From assembly GCF_947495275.1 (NCBI RefSeq), contig NZ_CANLYL010000019.1, positions 1-46,080 on the forward strand: a stretch of 46,080 nt of DNA. Reading direction: 5' to 3'. Below the pieces are notes generated by a model. The model was not told the DNA's origin and did not search any database. It worked only from the letters and a program-made list of their open reading frames with translations. Position numbers and translations under genes: made by a program. This document shows positions 1-8,576 of the stretch, in pieces (the stretch's first letter is position 1; each line of letters starts with the position of its first letter). The stretch comes from an uncultured Roseobacter sp. (GTDB taxonomy: Bacteria; Pseudomonadota; Alphaproteobacteria; Rhodobacterales; Rhodobacteraceae).

Positions 1-1
1 T

Positions 2-520
2 CAGCGCATGGCAATCCATGCCAGCCCGATCGGGGCGGATGCCAACAATCAGAATTCGACGCCGAAGGAAGATTGGGACGCGCCAAGTATCGACCCGACA
101 GATGCACCCCGAGCTGTGCGTGAGTGACTCGACACGCTGGATGAGGTCGCATTTGGCGCGGCCAGCGAGGTGCAGCCGAAGTTCACTTCGCATTCCGATC
201 CTGCCAGCTAGTGAACAGCAGCGCGGAATGGGCCAGCACTCTTTAACTGTTCTGATAATTACATCATCGATACGGGCCACGGTGTCATCGTCGATGTGGA
301 AGCCACCCGCTTGATCCGGTAGGTCGAAGTGGGATCGGCAAAGACGATGTTGAACCGCGTGAAGGCGACATTCGATTTGCATCCCGAACGACTGATCGCG
401 GACACGGCATACGGCACCGGGCCACTTCTGGGGTGGTTGGTCGAACGCGAAATCGCGCCGCACATTCTGGTGTTCGACAAGGCGGGCCGGTCAGATGGCA
501 CATGGTCCAATCCGACACCT
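2..520 (+). pseudogene. IS1182/IS5-like transposase remnant
   Basis: Broken transposase reading rightward and cut by the window edge. Pieces in different frames line up into one protein: QRMAIHASPIGADANNQNS then a stop near 127, LDTLDEVAFGAASEVQPKF near 128-170 up to a stop, then YIIDTGHGVIVDVEATRLIR near 262-320, a stop, and MLNRVKATFDLHPERLIADT followed by AYGTGPLLGWLVE near 350-440. The last piece is the typical DDE-core region of IS1182-like transposases, where the D of IADTAYG would be catalytic. At least two in-frame stops and one frame change are visible, so it cannot be functional. The C-terminal third is missing. I see no terminal inverted repeats. The family assignment is from memory of the motif. 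Confidence 0.75.
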
Positions 521-589
521 GGGTAACGAGCCCGGCAATCCTTCTTCGTATGGCAAGCAATCGCTGAACAAGCCAGAGGCCGCTTAAGG

Positions 590-1048
590 CTACAAAGTTT
601 TTTGGAGGCGTTTCTTTAAGAGGGCGACGATCTCTTGCGTGGCTGCGATATCATCCGAAGACAGGCCTCTGGCAAGATCATTCACCCATGGGATTTGTAT
701 TGCGATAGCTTCATCGAACAGCTTTTGACCTTTTGGAGTTAGAGCAACAAGATGGGCGCGTTTATGGTTCGGGTTGAGTTGAAACTCTAAAACCCCTTCT
801 CTTTCCAACTCATTGACGATGCGTTGAACACCTTGTCGATGAACCCCCATCGCGCGTGCGTGCCATGCAACAGACTCGGGTTGTTCAGCATAGGCGATGG
901 CACCAAGAATTTGCCAGCGTGCACTGGTCAACCCGAGTTCTGCAACGAGCCGATCGCCGGCAAGTTGTAGTCGGCCATTCAGCCGAAAAACATCCAGAAT
1001 CAACGCCGTCACAGCTTTTCCGGCCTCAGTCCATTGCTCATTTGACAT
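590..1048 (-). CDS. MarR family transcriptional regulator
   Basis: A 152-residue winged-helix regulator of usual MarR length. The central part shows the expected helix-turn-helix (ARWQILGAIAYAEQPESVAW then HARAMGVHRQGVQRIVNELE, about residues 43-83), followed by a wing with the family-typical basic NHKRAHLVALTPKG stretch. MarR proteins usually repress a divergent gene and release DNA on binding a phenolic, quinone or other small ligand. It is transcribed away from the operon that starts at 1147. A perfect inverted repeat lies 18 bases upstream of its ATG, so it probably represses both itself and the operon. No ligand can be inferred directly, but an ABM monooxygenase and an RND pump next door fit a toxic aromatic or redox-cycling compound. 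Confidence 0.9.
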   Translation of the reverse strand: MSNEQWTEAGKAVTALILDVFRLNGRLQLAGDRLVAELGLTSARWQILGAIAYAEQPESVAWHARAMGVHRQGVQRIVNELEREGVLEFQLNPNHKRAHLVALTPKGQKLFDEAIAIQIPWVNDLARGLSSDDIAATQEIVALLKKRLQKTL

Positions 1049-1065
1049 GTGAGTACGCTATAATA

Positions 1066-1083
1066 TTGACAACATATTGTCAA
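1066..1083. promoter_or_regulatory. Probable MarR operator
   Basis: TTGACAACATATTGTCAA is a perfect 7-bp inverted repeat (TTGACAA/TTGTCAA) with a 4-bp CATA spacer, the size expected for a MarR dimer. It sits in the 98-bp gap between the divergent marR (start 1048) and ABM gene (start 1147). Each arm carries a TTGACA-like -35 box, so binding would block transcription. A further half-site TTGACAAC lies at 1103-1110 and another TTGACA overlaps the marR start at 1042-1047. Confidence 0.7.
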
Positions 1084-1146
1084 ATGAACTAGTGAAGGCA
1101 AATTGACAACACGGCACCAAATAACACCGCTCATGGAGTAAAACAG

Positions 1147-1515
1147 ATGGTCAACTTCAAGCCCCTCGATCCTGATTTTCCAATCGAACAACAACTGGGC
1201 ATCGATGCCGGGCCTGTTGTTCTCGTAAATTTGTTCACGATCGACCCCGCTGATCACAACGCTCTCATCGAGGCGTGGAAAGCTGATGCCCTCTGGATGA
1301 AAAAACAGCCCGGTTACATCAGTACGCAAATGCACAAGGCCATCGGCGATGGCGGCATGTACCTAAATTACGCCATCTGGGACTCTATCGCAGACTTCCG
1401 TGCGGCGTTCGCAAATCCCGAGTTTCAAGAAGCGCTCAGCCACTACCCATCCAGCGCTGTCACAGCTCCGCATCTGTTCGAAAAGATCGCAGTCCCAAAC
1501 TGCTGCACGGCCTGA
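1147..1515 (+). CDS. Antibiotic biosynthesis monooxygenase (ABM) domain protein
   Basis: A 122-residue single-domain protein of the dimeric alpha-beta ferredoxin-like ABM fold. Visible family features are the early strand VVLVNLFTIDPADHNALIEA, the central WMKKQPGYISTQMHKAI and the later NYAIWDSIADFRAAFANPEF. The family includes small cofactor-free quinol or anthrone monooxygenases such as YgiN, and also members of unknown activity. It is the first gene of the MarR-linked operon, 39 bases ahead of the iron-sulfur protein gene. Together with the regulator and pump this suggests oxidative handling of a quinone or polyphenol, but substrate and activity are inference. A GGAG-like sequence lies about 8 bases before the ATG. 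Confidence 0.85.
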   Translation: MVNFKPLDPDFPIEQQLGIDAGPVVLVNLFTIDPADHNALIEAWKADALWMKKQPGYISTQMHKAIGDGGMYLNYAIWDSIADFRAAFANPEFQEALSHYPSSAVTAPHLFEKIAVPNCCTA

Positions 1516-1554
1516 CGAAACCAACCGCGAAGGATCAATTTGGAGGACACACAA

Positions 1555-2634
1555 ATGAAAACACGCATTCATGCAATAGCAGGCGGCGTCGGCTTCCTGA
1601 TGATCCTTCTCTTCTGGACGTCCACAGCTATCAGTGAACTGTTTGCGAGCCACGAGACGATTGCCGCGGTTAAGACCATGATTTTGAGGGGTATGTTCAT
1701 CCTTATTCCGGCAATGGTGATTGCTGGCGGATCCGGCACCGTGATGGGCAAGAGTCGTACCGATGCAAAGGCTCTCGCGAAGAAGAAACGGATGCCTCTT
1801 ATTGCGCTGAACGGGCTTCTGATCTTGTTGCCCTCGGCGTGGTTTTTGGCTGGTAAGGCAGCCGCCGGAGAATTCGATACCGTGTTCTACACCGTTCAGG
1901 CTATCGAATTGGTCGCAGGCGCTGCAAACCTGACGATGATGGGCCTAAACATCCGCGATGGCTTGACCATGACCGGGCGAATTGGTGGCTCAAAAGTTTC
2001 ATCTGAGGACCCGCAACAGCCTGTGATCGAAGAGCGTCCCTCTGGGCCGTTGGTGGCCAAATCGATTCCTCGTCTTACCAGCTCCGCAGGAGAAAACCTC
2101 GAAACCCGATCTGCCGTCGCCTTGTGTCGCTGCGGGCAGTCGAAAAAGAAACCTTATTGCGACGGGTCACATAACGATATCGGTTTTTCGTCCAACCCCT
2201 CGCCGAACCGCACGTCCGATGGCGTGAAGGTCTTTGGCGGTGAGCAGATTGATGTCCATTACAATCGCCTGCTTTGCTCTCACGCAAGGGAATGTGGGAC
2301 ACGGCTGAAAGCCGTTTTTGACACCGGACGTGATCCCTGGATTATACCCGACAATGCCAGTCTTGGTCAGATCAGGGATGTTGTAGAGATGTGCCCATCT
2401 GGTGCGCTTTCCATAAGTGAACCGGGCGGACAAACACGGCACATCGTCGGTGGCAAACCGGGCATCACGATTGAAAGCAACGGGCCCTATCGTATCACGA
2501 AAATTCCACTGGCTTCCGGTGTTCGAGCGGAAGGCGCATCACCCGCCAAATATGTTCTTTGCCGCTGTGGGGCGTCCAAAAACAAACCGTTTTGCGATGG
2601 TTCTCATTCCGACATCGGGTGGACTGACCAGTAA
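1555..2634 (+). CDS. Membrane-anchored CDGSH / ferredoxin-like / CDGSH iron-sulfur fusion protein
   Basis: I place the start at ATG 1555, 8 bases after GGAGG (1542-1546), giving 359 residues. Residues 1-145 look like a four-helix membrane domain (for example VGFLMILLFWTSTAI, FILIPAMVIAGG, ALNGLLILLPSAWFL). About 183-213 is a CDGSH zinc-finger-like domain with CRCGQSKKKPYCDGSH, which normally binds a 2Fe-2S cluster by three Cys and one His. About 220-290 resembles the divergent 4Fe-4S mono-cluster ferredoxin family, with cysteines in LLCSHARECG and EMCPSGAL. The C-terminus has a second CDGSH motif, CRCGASKNKPFCDGSHSDIG. So up to three clusters are tethered to the membrane. It sits between an ABM protein and a cytochrome b561, 27 bases before the latter, which suggests electron exchange with the quinone pool. 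Domain calls are strong; the role is inferred. Confidence 0.85.
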   Translation: MKTRIHAIAGGVGFLMILLFWTSTAISELFASHETIAAVKTMILRGMFILIPAMVIAGGSGTVMGKSRTDAKALAKKKRMPLIALNGLLILLPSAWFLAGKAAAGEFDTVFYTVQAIELVAGAANLTMMGLNIRDGLTMTGRIGGSKVSSEDPQQPVIEERPSGPLVAKSIPRLTSSAGENLETRSAVALCRCGQSKKKPYCDGSHNDIGFSSNPSPNRTSDGVKVFGGEQIDVHYNRLLCSHARECGTRLKAVFDTGRDPWIIPDNASLGQIRDVVEMCPSGALSISEPGGQTRHIVGGKPGITIESNGPYRITKIPLASGVRAEGASPAKYVLCRCGASKNKPFCDGSHSDIGWTDQ

Positions 2635-2661
2635 ACGTGAAAACCCGAAAGGAACGGTCCG

Positions 2662-3195
2662 ATGAAAAGCACGCCTCAGAAATACGGAACAGGAGCCGTC
2701 ACCATTCACTGGGTGAGCGCCGCGTTGATCCTGGTTCAGCTTGTGTCCGGGTTTCGGGCTGCGTCCACGGTCGACGACGCAGCGAAGGAAGCGATTCTGG
2801 CGATGCATGCCCCCTTGGGATTTGTCATCCTCGTGTTGACGATAGCGCGGATTCTCTGGTGGCAGTTTGTTGACAACAAACCGGCCCCCGTCGCTGGCGA
2901 TCCGGTCTGGCAAACTTTCGCGGCCAAGGCCGTACATGTGATGTTTTACATCGTGCTTCTCGGCATGGCTGCAAGCGGTATTGGGACAATGGTGGCATCG
3001 GGCGCGGGTCAGATTCTGTCTGGCGCAGTCGATGCGCCGCTCCCGGACTTTTCGGAATATGCGCCGCGCGTTCCACACGGCATCGGTGCCCGCTTAATGG
3101 TTGGCCTATTCGTGTTTCACGCAGGGGCGGCCATTTATCACCATTTTGTCAAACGGGACGGGCTGCTCGCACGCATGTGGTACGGCGCGAACTGA
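2662..3195 (+). CDS. Cytochrome b561 family membrane protein
   Basis: A 177-residue four-helix membrane protein of the prokaryotic cytochrome b561 type, which carries two b hemes and moves electrons to or from quinone. Expected histidines are present: H15 in VTIHWVSAALILVQL, one in MHAPLGFVILVLTIARI, and ones in KAVHVMFYIVLLGMAASG and FVFHAGAAIYHHFV. Length and helix order match the family. It is third in the MarR-linked operon and directly follows the iron-sulfur fusion, so that protein is its most likely redox partner. The gap to the next gene is 33 bases. AGGAA precedes the ATG at a suitable distance. Direction of electron flow and partner are not visible from sequence. Confidence 0.9.
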   Translation: MKSTPQKYGTGAVTIHWVSAALILVQLVSGFRAASTVDDAAKEAILAMHAPLGFVILVLTIARILWWQFVDNKPAPVAGDPVWQTFAAKAVHVMFYIVLLGMAASGIGTMVASGAGQILSGAVDAPLPDFSEYAPRVPHGIGARLMVGLFVFHAGAAIYHHFVKRDGLLARMWYGAN

Positions 3196-3228
3196 GGACC
3201 AATTGTCTTCCTAAAGCAGGAGAGCTGA

Positions 3229-4347
3229 ATGCTCCGCTATTCGTTGCTCATTGTGATTGTATCTCTCCTGTCAGGTTGTTTCGAGGAAGACGATAACAAA
3301 GACACATCAGAGGATGAAGTCGTTCGCGGCTTGGTCACAACCGTCGTCAGCTCGGCGGCGAGTACCATCACCCGCCGTTATCCTGGTGTCCTGGAGCCAA
3401 GTGAAATCACGTCACTGTCCTTTGAGGTCGGTGGCAAGCTGGGGCGTCTGGATCTTTCGATCGGCCAGCGGGTCTCTGAAGGGGAGTTAATTGCGGAACT
3501 CGATGGTGAGAAATTCCTTGCGGCTATCAAAAATCGGCAGGCTGCGGTGGAAGAAGCTGAAGCCACGCTGCAGCAAGCCGAAGAAGATCTCGAAAGGTCT
3601 GAGCAACTTTTGGAGCGGGGCGTCGTAACCCGGGTCGACAGGGATAATGACAGGACGGCTGTCCTCACCAGCCGAGCACAGTTGAAACAAGCTGAGGAAA
3701 ACCTGGTCACGGCCCGGGAAGATCTGGAAGATACAAAGCTCGTTGCGCCATTCGATGGCATCGTAAACTCTGTCGATGTCGACTCATTCGACACCGTCGG
3801 CTCTGGAACACTGATCATCTCGGTTTATGAGGCGACATCTTACGAAGTGTCGTTTTCTGTGAACTACGCCACGGTCGATCAGTTGCATCTGGGTGCTCGT
3901 GCCAAGGTCAGATTGTCCGACAGACCCGATGCTGCGTTAGAGGCCACGGTAAGTGAAATCGGCGAGCGTGCGGACGCCGTCGCGTCTTTCCCGGTCTCAG
4001 TAAAACTCGTTGATACCCTTGGTGTAATCCGGGCGGGCATGGCGGTCGAAGTTTCATTTGAACTGGATGTTCTGGGGGGCAAAGGGTTCCTTGTGCCGAT
4101 CTCCGCTGCCATCCCGGAAGGGGAGATATCAGAAACATCCGGACCTACCGATCCGTCGCCCGTATCCTTTTACCTCTTCGATCCGACGGACAGCACCGTA
4201 CGACGCAAAGAGGTTACGATGGCCGGGCTAGAAGACAACAAGTTTGTTATCGTGGATGGCTTGAACGAAGGCGACCGTGTTGCCATCGCGGGTGTTTCCT
4301 TTCTGCATGAAGGTATGAAGGTCAAACTGCTCGAGCCAAAGGAATGA
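3229..4347 (+). CDS. RND efflux periplasmic adaptor lipoprotein
   Basis: A 372-residue membrane fusion protein. The N-terminus is a lipoprotein signal with lipobox LLSGC (Cys17), so it is anchored to the inner membrane facing the periplasm. Order of parts: beta-barrel/lipoyl half (LSFEVGGKLGRLDLSIGQRV, about 65-85), coiled-coil hairpin rich in E and Q (about 105-170), second lipoyl half (LVAPFDGIVNSVDVDSFDTV), beta-barrel and membrane-proximal domain up to the end. A GGAG site lies 6-7 bases before the ATG. It is followed 4 bases later by the RND pump gene, the usual adaptor-pump pairing. No outer-membrane channel gene is nearby, so a TolC-type protein encoded elsewhere must be used. Substrate unknown. 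Confidence 0.93.
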   Translation: MLRYSLLIVIVSLLSGCFEEDDNKDTSEDEVVRGLVTTVVSSAASTITRRYPGVLEPSEITSLSFEVGGKLGRLDLSIGQRVSEGELIAELDGEKFLAAIKNRQAAVEEAEATLQQAEEDLERSEQLLERGVVTRVDRDNDRTAVLTSRAQLKQAEENLVTAREDLEDTKLVAPFDGIVNSVDVDSFDTVGSGTLIISVYEATSYEVSFSVNYATVDQLHLGARAKVRLSDRPDAALEATVSEIGERADAVASFPVSVKLVDTLGVIRAGMAVEVSFELDVLGGKGFLVPISAAIPEGEISETSGPTDPSPVSFYLFDPTDSTVRRKEVTMAGLEDNKFVIVDGLNEGDRVAIAGVSFLHEGMKVKLLEPKE

Positions 4348-4351
4348 CCCC

Positions 4352-7300
4352 ATGGATTTCCTGACACGGTTTGGGTTGGAAAAGACGCGTTTCACCAGCT
4401 TTCTGATGGTTTTGCTGATTGCGCTCGGGACGATGTCATATCTGAGCATTCCAAAGCGCGAAGACCCGGCGATCACGATTAGAACGGGCGCTGTGATTGC
4501 CAGATTTGAAGGCATGTCGCCCGAACGCATTGAGAGCCTGATCGCTGACCCGATTGAGCTAAAAATCCGGGAAATAGGCGAAGTCGAGGATATCGAGACA
4601 ATTATCACCTCAGGTCAGGCGCTGTTCTATGTGCATTTGTACGACACGGTTGCCGTGGCGGACATCGAAGAGCCATGGGAAGACCTGCGAAACAAGATGC
4701 AGGCGGTAATCCCTGAGCTACCAGAAGGCACAACAGCACCGATTGTGAACACTGATTATGGCGATGTTGCAATCGCGACCATTGCCGTAACGGGCGATGG
4801 TTTCAGTCTGGTGGCTCTGGAAGACATTGCCAAGCAGCTCCAGTGCGAACTCTATACCGTCGCCGGTATCACCCAGGTCGAACTGTTTGGTGTTCAGGAG
4901 CAACGTATCTGGCTTGATCTGGATATCAGCAAAATCGCAGCAATCGGTGTCCAAATGGATCAGCTCCTAGCAGATCTTGAAGCGCAAAACGTGATATTGC
5001 CCGCCGGCGAAATTGATGCCCAAGGCACAAACATCGTGCTTGAAGCCAATGGTGATTTGGGCACGATTGAAGACATCCGCAACCTTTTGACTAAGGTGCC
5101 CGGGCTGGCCGGTTACGTGCGCCTGTCTGATCTGGTCGACGTAAGAAGAGGGTATGTCGATCCAAAAGTTGAACCTGTCTTCTTTGACGGCCAACCGGCG
5201 ATTGTTCTTGCATTGGAGATGTCAGAGTCCACTGACATTCAGGAACTGGGCCGCCGTCTGAAGCAAAGAATTCCCGAATTTGAGCGTCGGCAACCGATTG
5301 GTGTATCTTACAATATTTCGACCTTTCAGGAGGCGAATGTCACCAACGCGGTAAACAATGCGCTTTCCAATGTCGGGCAGACATTTGTGATCGTCTTTGT
5401 GGTTATGTTTCTGTTTCTGGGCCTCCGGCCCGCCATCGTCATCGCGTGTATCGTGCCTTTTACGCTGTCGATCGCGCTTGTCGGCATGGGGCCGCTCGGC
5501 GTCGATATCCAGCAGGTTTCGATCGCGGCTGTCATCATCTCGCTGGGTCTGTTGGTCGACAACGGGCTCGTCGTCGTTGAAGATATCCAAGGCCGAATAA
5601 ACAACGGAATTTCTGGTCGGGATGCCGCGCTACAGGCCGGTCGGCAATACGTCGTGCCGCTTGGGGTCGCATCGACCACAACGATTTCGGCCTTTGTGCC
5701 GATGTTGCTCCTTGACGGAACGGAAGGCGACTTTGCCTATTCTCTCGGTGCGGTTGTCGCAATTATGCTGTTTGGATCCTGGATCACGGCACTCTATATT
5801 CTGCCATTTCTTTGCTCGCTCATGCTGAAGCCCAAGAAACAAAAAGAGACCGGCGCCAAGGAAAGCGACGGCAAACTCTATGAACTCTACGGTGGATTGA
5901 TCCGCCGCTTGCTCCCCTTTGGCATAATCATAACAGTAGCCGTCTATGCCGTGGTTGCCTTCAGCGCAATGCAGTTGGCTACACTGAAGAAAGAACAATT
6001 CCCTCTCAGCGAAAGATCAGACCTCCTTGTCTACATGGACATGCCAAAAGGGGCCGCAATCACGGCCACGGAGGATTTGGCATTAAGGGCGGAGGCGTGG
6101 CTGTCAGACGAAACCTCAAACCCGGGCGTCATGAATACGACAGTCTATGTTGGAACAGGTGGTCCGCGCTTCAACCTTAGTCTCGACCCTGCTGACCCTG
6201 ATCCGGCGAGTGCATTTTTTGCCGTCAATACCGTCAGTCTGGAGGCTGCAATCGACACGGTGGAACGTGCCAGGGACCACTTTATCGAGAAATTTCCCGA
6301 GGCGCGTTTTCGCGTGACCCGATTGGCGCAGGGGGGCAACGAATCCGGTATTGTCGAGATTGAAATCTTCGGTCCGGACGCAGACGTACTGACGGAAGCG
6401 GCCGCAAAAATAGAGCGCGCGATTGCGGAGTTTCCCCGCGTGGTCAAAAAGGAAACGGATTGGGGCAACAAAACTGTAAAGGTTGTCATCGATGTGGATC
6501 AGGACAAGGCGCGTGAATTTGGTGTTACGTCCAAGGATATCTCCAACGTTATGGAGTCTTATTTTTCGGGCACACAGTATTCCACATTCCGCGAGGGTGA
6601 CGAACAAATCCCGATAGTGTTGCGCGCAAATGAGCGAAGCCGTGACAGTGTCGAAGACCTGACCAACCTAACGATTGAAGCGGGTGGTCAACTGATCTCA
6701 ATTGATCAGATCGCAAACTTCAGGCCAAAGTTTGAATTCTCGGAGATACGTCGCGAGAACCAGGTTCGTCGGATCGTGATTTCCGGCAAGAGCGATCTTT
6801 ATTCTGCCGCTGAAACCTATACACGTCTGCAACCTGTTATCGACGCGCTGGATCTTGGATCTGAATATTCGGTCAACATCGCCGGTGAACTGGAAAACAG
6901 CGCTGATACCAACGGTCAGTTGCTTTCTAATTTGCCGCTCGCAATGGGCATCATGTTTGCTGCATTGATCTTTCAGTTCAATTCAATGCGCCGCTCCTGT
7001 GCGACGCTGATGACAATCCCGCTGATCGTGATTGGAGCCCCGTATTCCATGGCGTTGATGGGACAACCGCTGTCATTCTTCGCTATTCTGGGTCTTATGT
7101 CTTTGATGGGGATCATCATCAACAATGCGATTGTGTTGATCGACCAGATCGATATCGAGTTGGAAACAATGCCTCTCAAAGAGGCAATTGTTTGTGCATC
7201 ACAGAAACGGTTGCGACCGATCCTCTTGACGTCGTTGACGACTGTTTGTGGCTTAATCCCAATGGTGATTTCTGGCGGGTCGCTGTTCCAACCAATGGCT

Positions 7301-7429
7301 GTTATCATGATCGGCGGCCTTATCGCTGCCTCTCCGTTGTCACTGTTTTTCGTGCCCAGCCTTTATTACCTACTGATGCGTTCGCGGGGTACAGCTAATA
7401 CTAAAACGGGCGCAATATTGGAGGTTTGA
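4352..7429 (+). CDS. RND family efflux transporter permease
   Basis: A 1025-residue inner-membrane proton-driven pump of normal AcrB-like length, with two copies of the helix bundle plus periplasmic porter domain. The first helix follows the start (TSFLMVLLIALGTMSYLSIP). The proton-relay segment in helix 4 reads LGLLVDNGLVVVEDI: one Asp of the usual Asp-Asp pair is present and the second is Asn, as seen in some HAE1-type subfamilies. The second half has the matching SLMGIIINNAIVLIDQI. A purine-rich AAGGA lies 9 bases upstream. The gene closes the MarR-linked operon. The company of redox proteins suggests export of a toxic quinone-like or aromatic compound, which is inference. Confidence 0.93.
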   Translation: MDFLTRFGLEKTRFTSFLMVLLIALGTMSYLSIPKREDPAITIRTGAVIARFEGMSPERIESLIADPIELKIREIGEVEDIETIITSGQALFYVHLYDTVAVADIEEPWEDLRNKMQAVIPELPEGTTAPIVNTDYGDVAIATIAVTGDGFSLVALEDIAKQLQCELYTVAGITQVELFGVQEQRIWLDLDISKIAAIGVQMDQLLADLEAQNVILPAGEIDAQGTNIVLEANGDLGTIEDIRNLLTKVPGLAGYVRLSDLVDVRRGYVDPKVEPVFFDGQPAIVLALEMSESTDIQELGRRLKQRIPEFERRQPIGVSYNISTFQEANVTNAVNNALSNVGQTFVIVFVVMFLFLGLRPAIVIACIVPFTLSIALVGMGPLGVDIQQVSIAAVIISLGLLVDNGLVVVEDIQGRINNGISGRDAALQAGRQYVVPLGVASTTTISAFVPMLLLDGTEGDFAYSLGAVVAIMLFGSWITALYILPFLCSLMLKPKKQKETGAKESDGKLYELYGGLIRRLLPFGIIITVAVYAVVAFSAMQLATLKKEQFPLSERSDLLVYMDMPKGAAITATEDLALRAEAWLSDETSNPGVMNTTVYVGTGGPRFNLSLDPADPDPASAFFAVNTVSLEAAIDTVERARDHFIEKFPEARFRVTRLAQGGNESGIVEIEIFGPDADVLTEAAAKIERAIAEFPRVVKKETDWGNKTVKVVIDVDQDKAREFGVTSKDISNVMESYFSGTQYSTFREGDEQIPIVLRANERSRDSVEDLTNLTIEAGGQLISIDQIANFRPKFEFSEIRRENQVRRIVISGKSDLYSAAETYTRLQPVIDALDLGSEYSVNIAGELENSADTNGQLLSNLPLAMGIMFAALIFQFNSMRRSCATLMTIPLIVIGAPYSMALMGQPLSFFAILGLMSLMGIIINNAIVLIDQIDIELETMPLKEAIVCASQKRLRPILLTSLTTVCGLIPMVISGGSLFQPMAVIMIGGLIAASPLSLFFVPSLYYLLMRSRGTANTKTGAILEV

Positions 7430-7689
7430 CGTCACGAAGTGCTCTAGCTGGTGGGAAGACAACTTTGCCTGAAAATTGATCTGTGTAGCAACATCGCTCT
7501 CTGTAAGACGATAGGTGAACTCTATCAGTCGCGGGAAGCCCACTTTCGGCCCTAGAGCCGACATTGATCATGCTCGACGGTGTTGCGGTTCCGCTTTCCC
7601 AAAACAGACACCGATCGGAAAGGTTTTTCTAAATACGACGTTACAAAAATACTCTCTTTGTCGCATTCTTTTGGTGGCTGCTGCTTCAT

Positions 7690-8251
7690 CTACCCTTTGC
7701 TCTTTTCTGCTGAAGCGATCGCCAGACCTATCAAAATCAAAGGTGCGGCTAACAGGAAAGCTGACAACAACTCAAGCCTGAAGATGAAGACGTCGGCCAA
7801 GACCGGCCATAGCAAGGCAACATATTCGAATGGTGCCAGCCGAGAGGCTTCAGCGTAGCGAAAGGCCAGTGTCATTCTGAAGTGACCGAAACCGCCAAAG
7901 AGATCAGACAGCATCAAGAGGCCAAGTGTAGACAAGTCTGGTGTCACCGCCGAAAACAACGTCGCTATACCGCAAATCTTGGAAGCCAAAACGAGGTAGA
8001 GGGCGATGGCTCCAGGGCCTTCAGTCTTGTTGAGGCTGCGCACCATGATGAGAGCAAGCGCGGATTGAATGGTTGCCACGAGACCACTGGCGTAACCCTA
8101 GAGCCGCGTGCTCTCGAGGGAGCAGGTGGTCAGCTCGGACCAGACAAGCGCGATCACTCCGGCAAAACCAAACGCGAGACCCCAAGCGCGCCATTTGGTG
8201 AGGCGCTCTGACAACAAGGCAGTTGCGCCGACCGCCATCAATATGGGGGAC
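7690..8251 (-). pseudogene. EamA/DMT family transporter, 3' remnant
   Basis: The last 129 codons (start near 8079) form an open frame with typical EamA helices, for example ALYLVLASKICGIATLFSAV and LLMLSDLFGGFGHFRMTLAF. Upstream in other frames the sequence continues as SPILMAVGATALLSERLTKW then RAWGLAFGFAGVIALVWSEL, which is the middle of the same drug/metabolite transporter family, interrupted by frame changes and a stop near 8097-8103. The N-terminal half is absent: at about 8251 the sequence switches to an ABC permease fragment. The gene is therefore dead. The 260 bases between it and the RND pump end (7430-7689) hold nothing I recognise. Confidence 0.75.
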
Positions 8252-8576
8252 AGCCAAAAGCGTGTCAGTTGCGCGCATCAGAGCCCAATCAGCGATCCTT
8301 CCACCAAGAGTGGCGAGCAGAGCAATGATCGTTCCAATGATACGGCTGAGCAGGGAAATCAAGAAAGCTAGGCCCTACGACCAACGCGCACCATGAAGCA
8401 ACCGCGGTAGGATATCGCGCTCGAGCGTATTGGAGCCGAGTGGAAAATCTGTACTGGGCGCGGAGAGGCGGTTTGGAATATTGATTGCCGTTGGGTCATA
8501 AGCTGCAACAATTGGGCTGAAAAGCGCGAGCGCAACAAGGCCGGTGACAACGATCAAGGTGCTACGCGTCTCCGCT
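8252..8576 (-). pseudogene. DppC-type ABC transporter permease, 5' fragment
   Basis: On the minus strand this reads STLIVVTGLVALALFSPIVA then AYDPTAINIPNRLSAPSTDF and PLGSNTLERDILPRLLHGAR, the conserved start of peptide/nickel permease DppC, then an in-frame TAG at 8373-8375, then GLAFLISLLSRIIGTIIALL and ALMRATDTLLAVP, the start of the permease signature region. It breaks off at about 8251 where EamA sequence begins. A complete DppC has about 280 residues; only about 105 remain. The internal stop and the missing C-terminal half show it is non-functional. It follows the DppB remnant with no gap, as in intact dpp operons. Confidence 0.75.

Noticed and set aside
1042..1064. TTGACA (1042) plus TATAAT (1059) as a promoter
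   Set aside because: Spacing of 11 bases is far from the 16-18 needed, and the first box overlaps the marR start codon.
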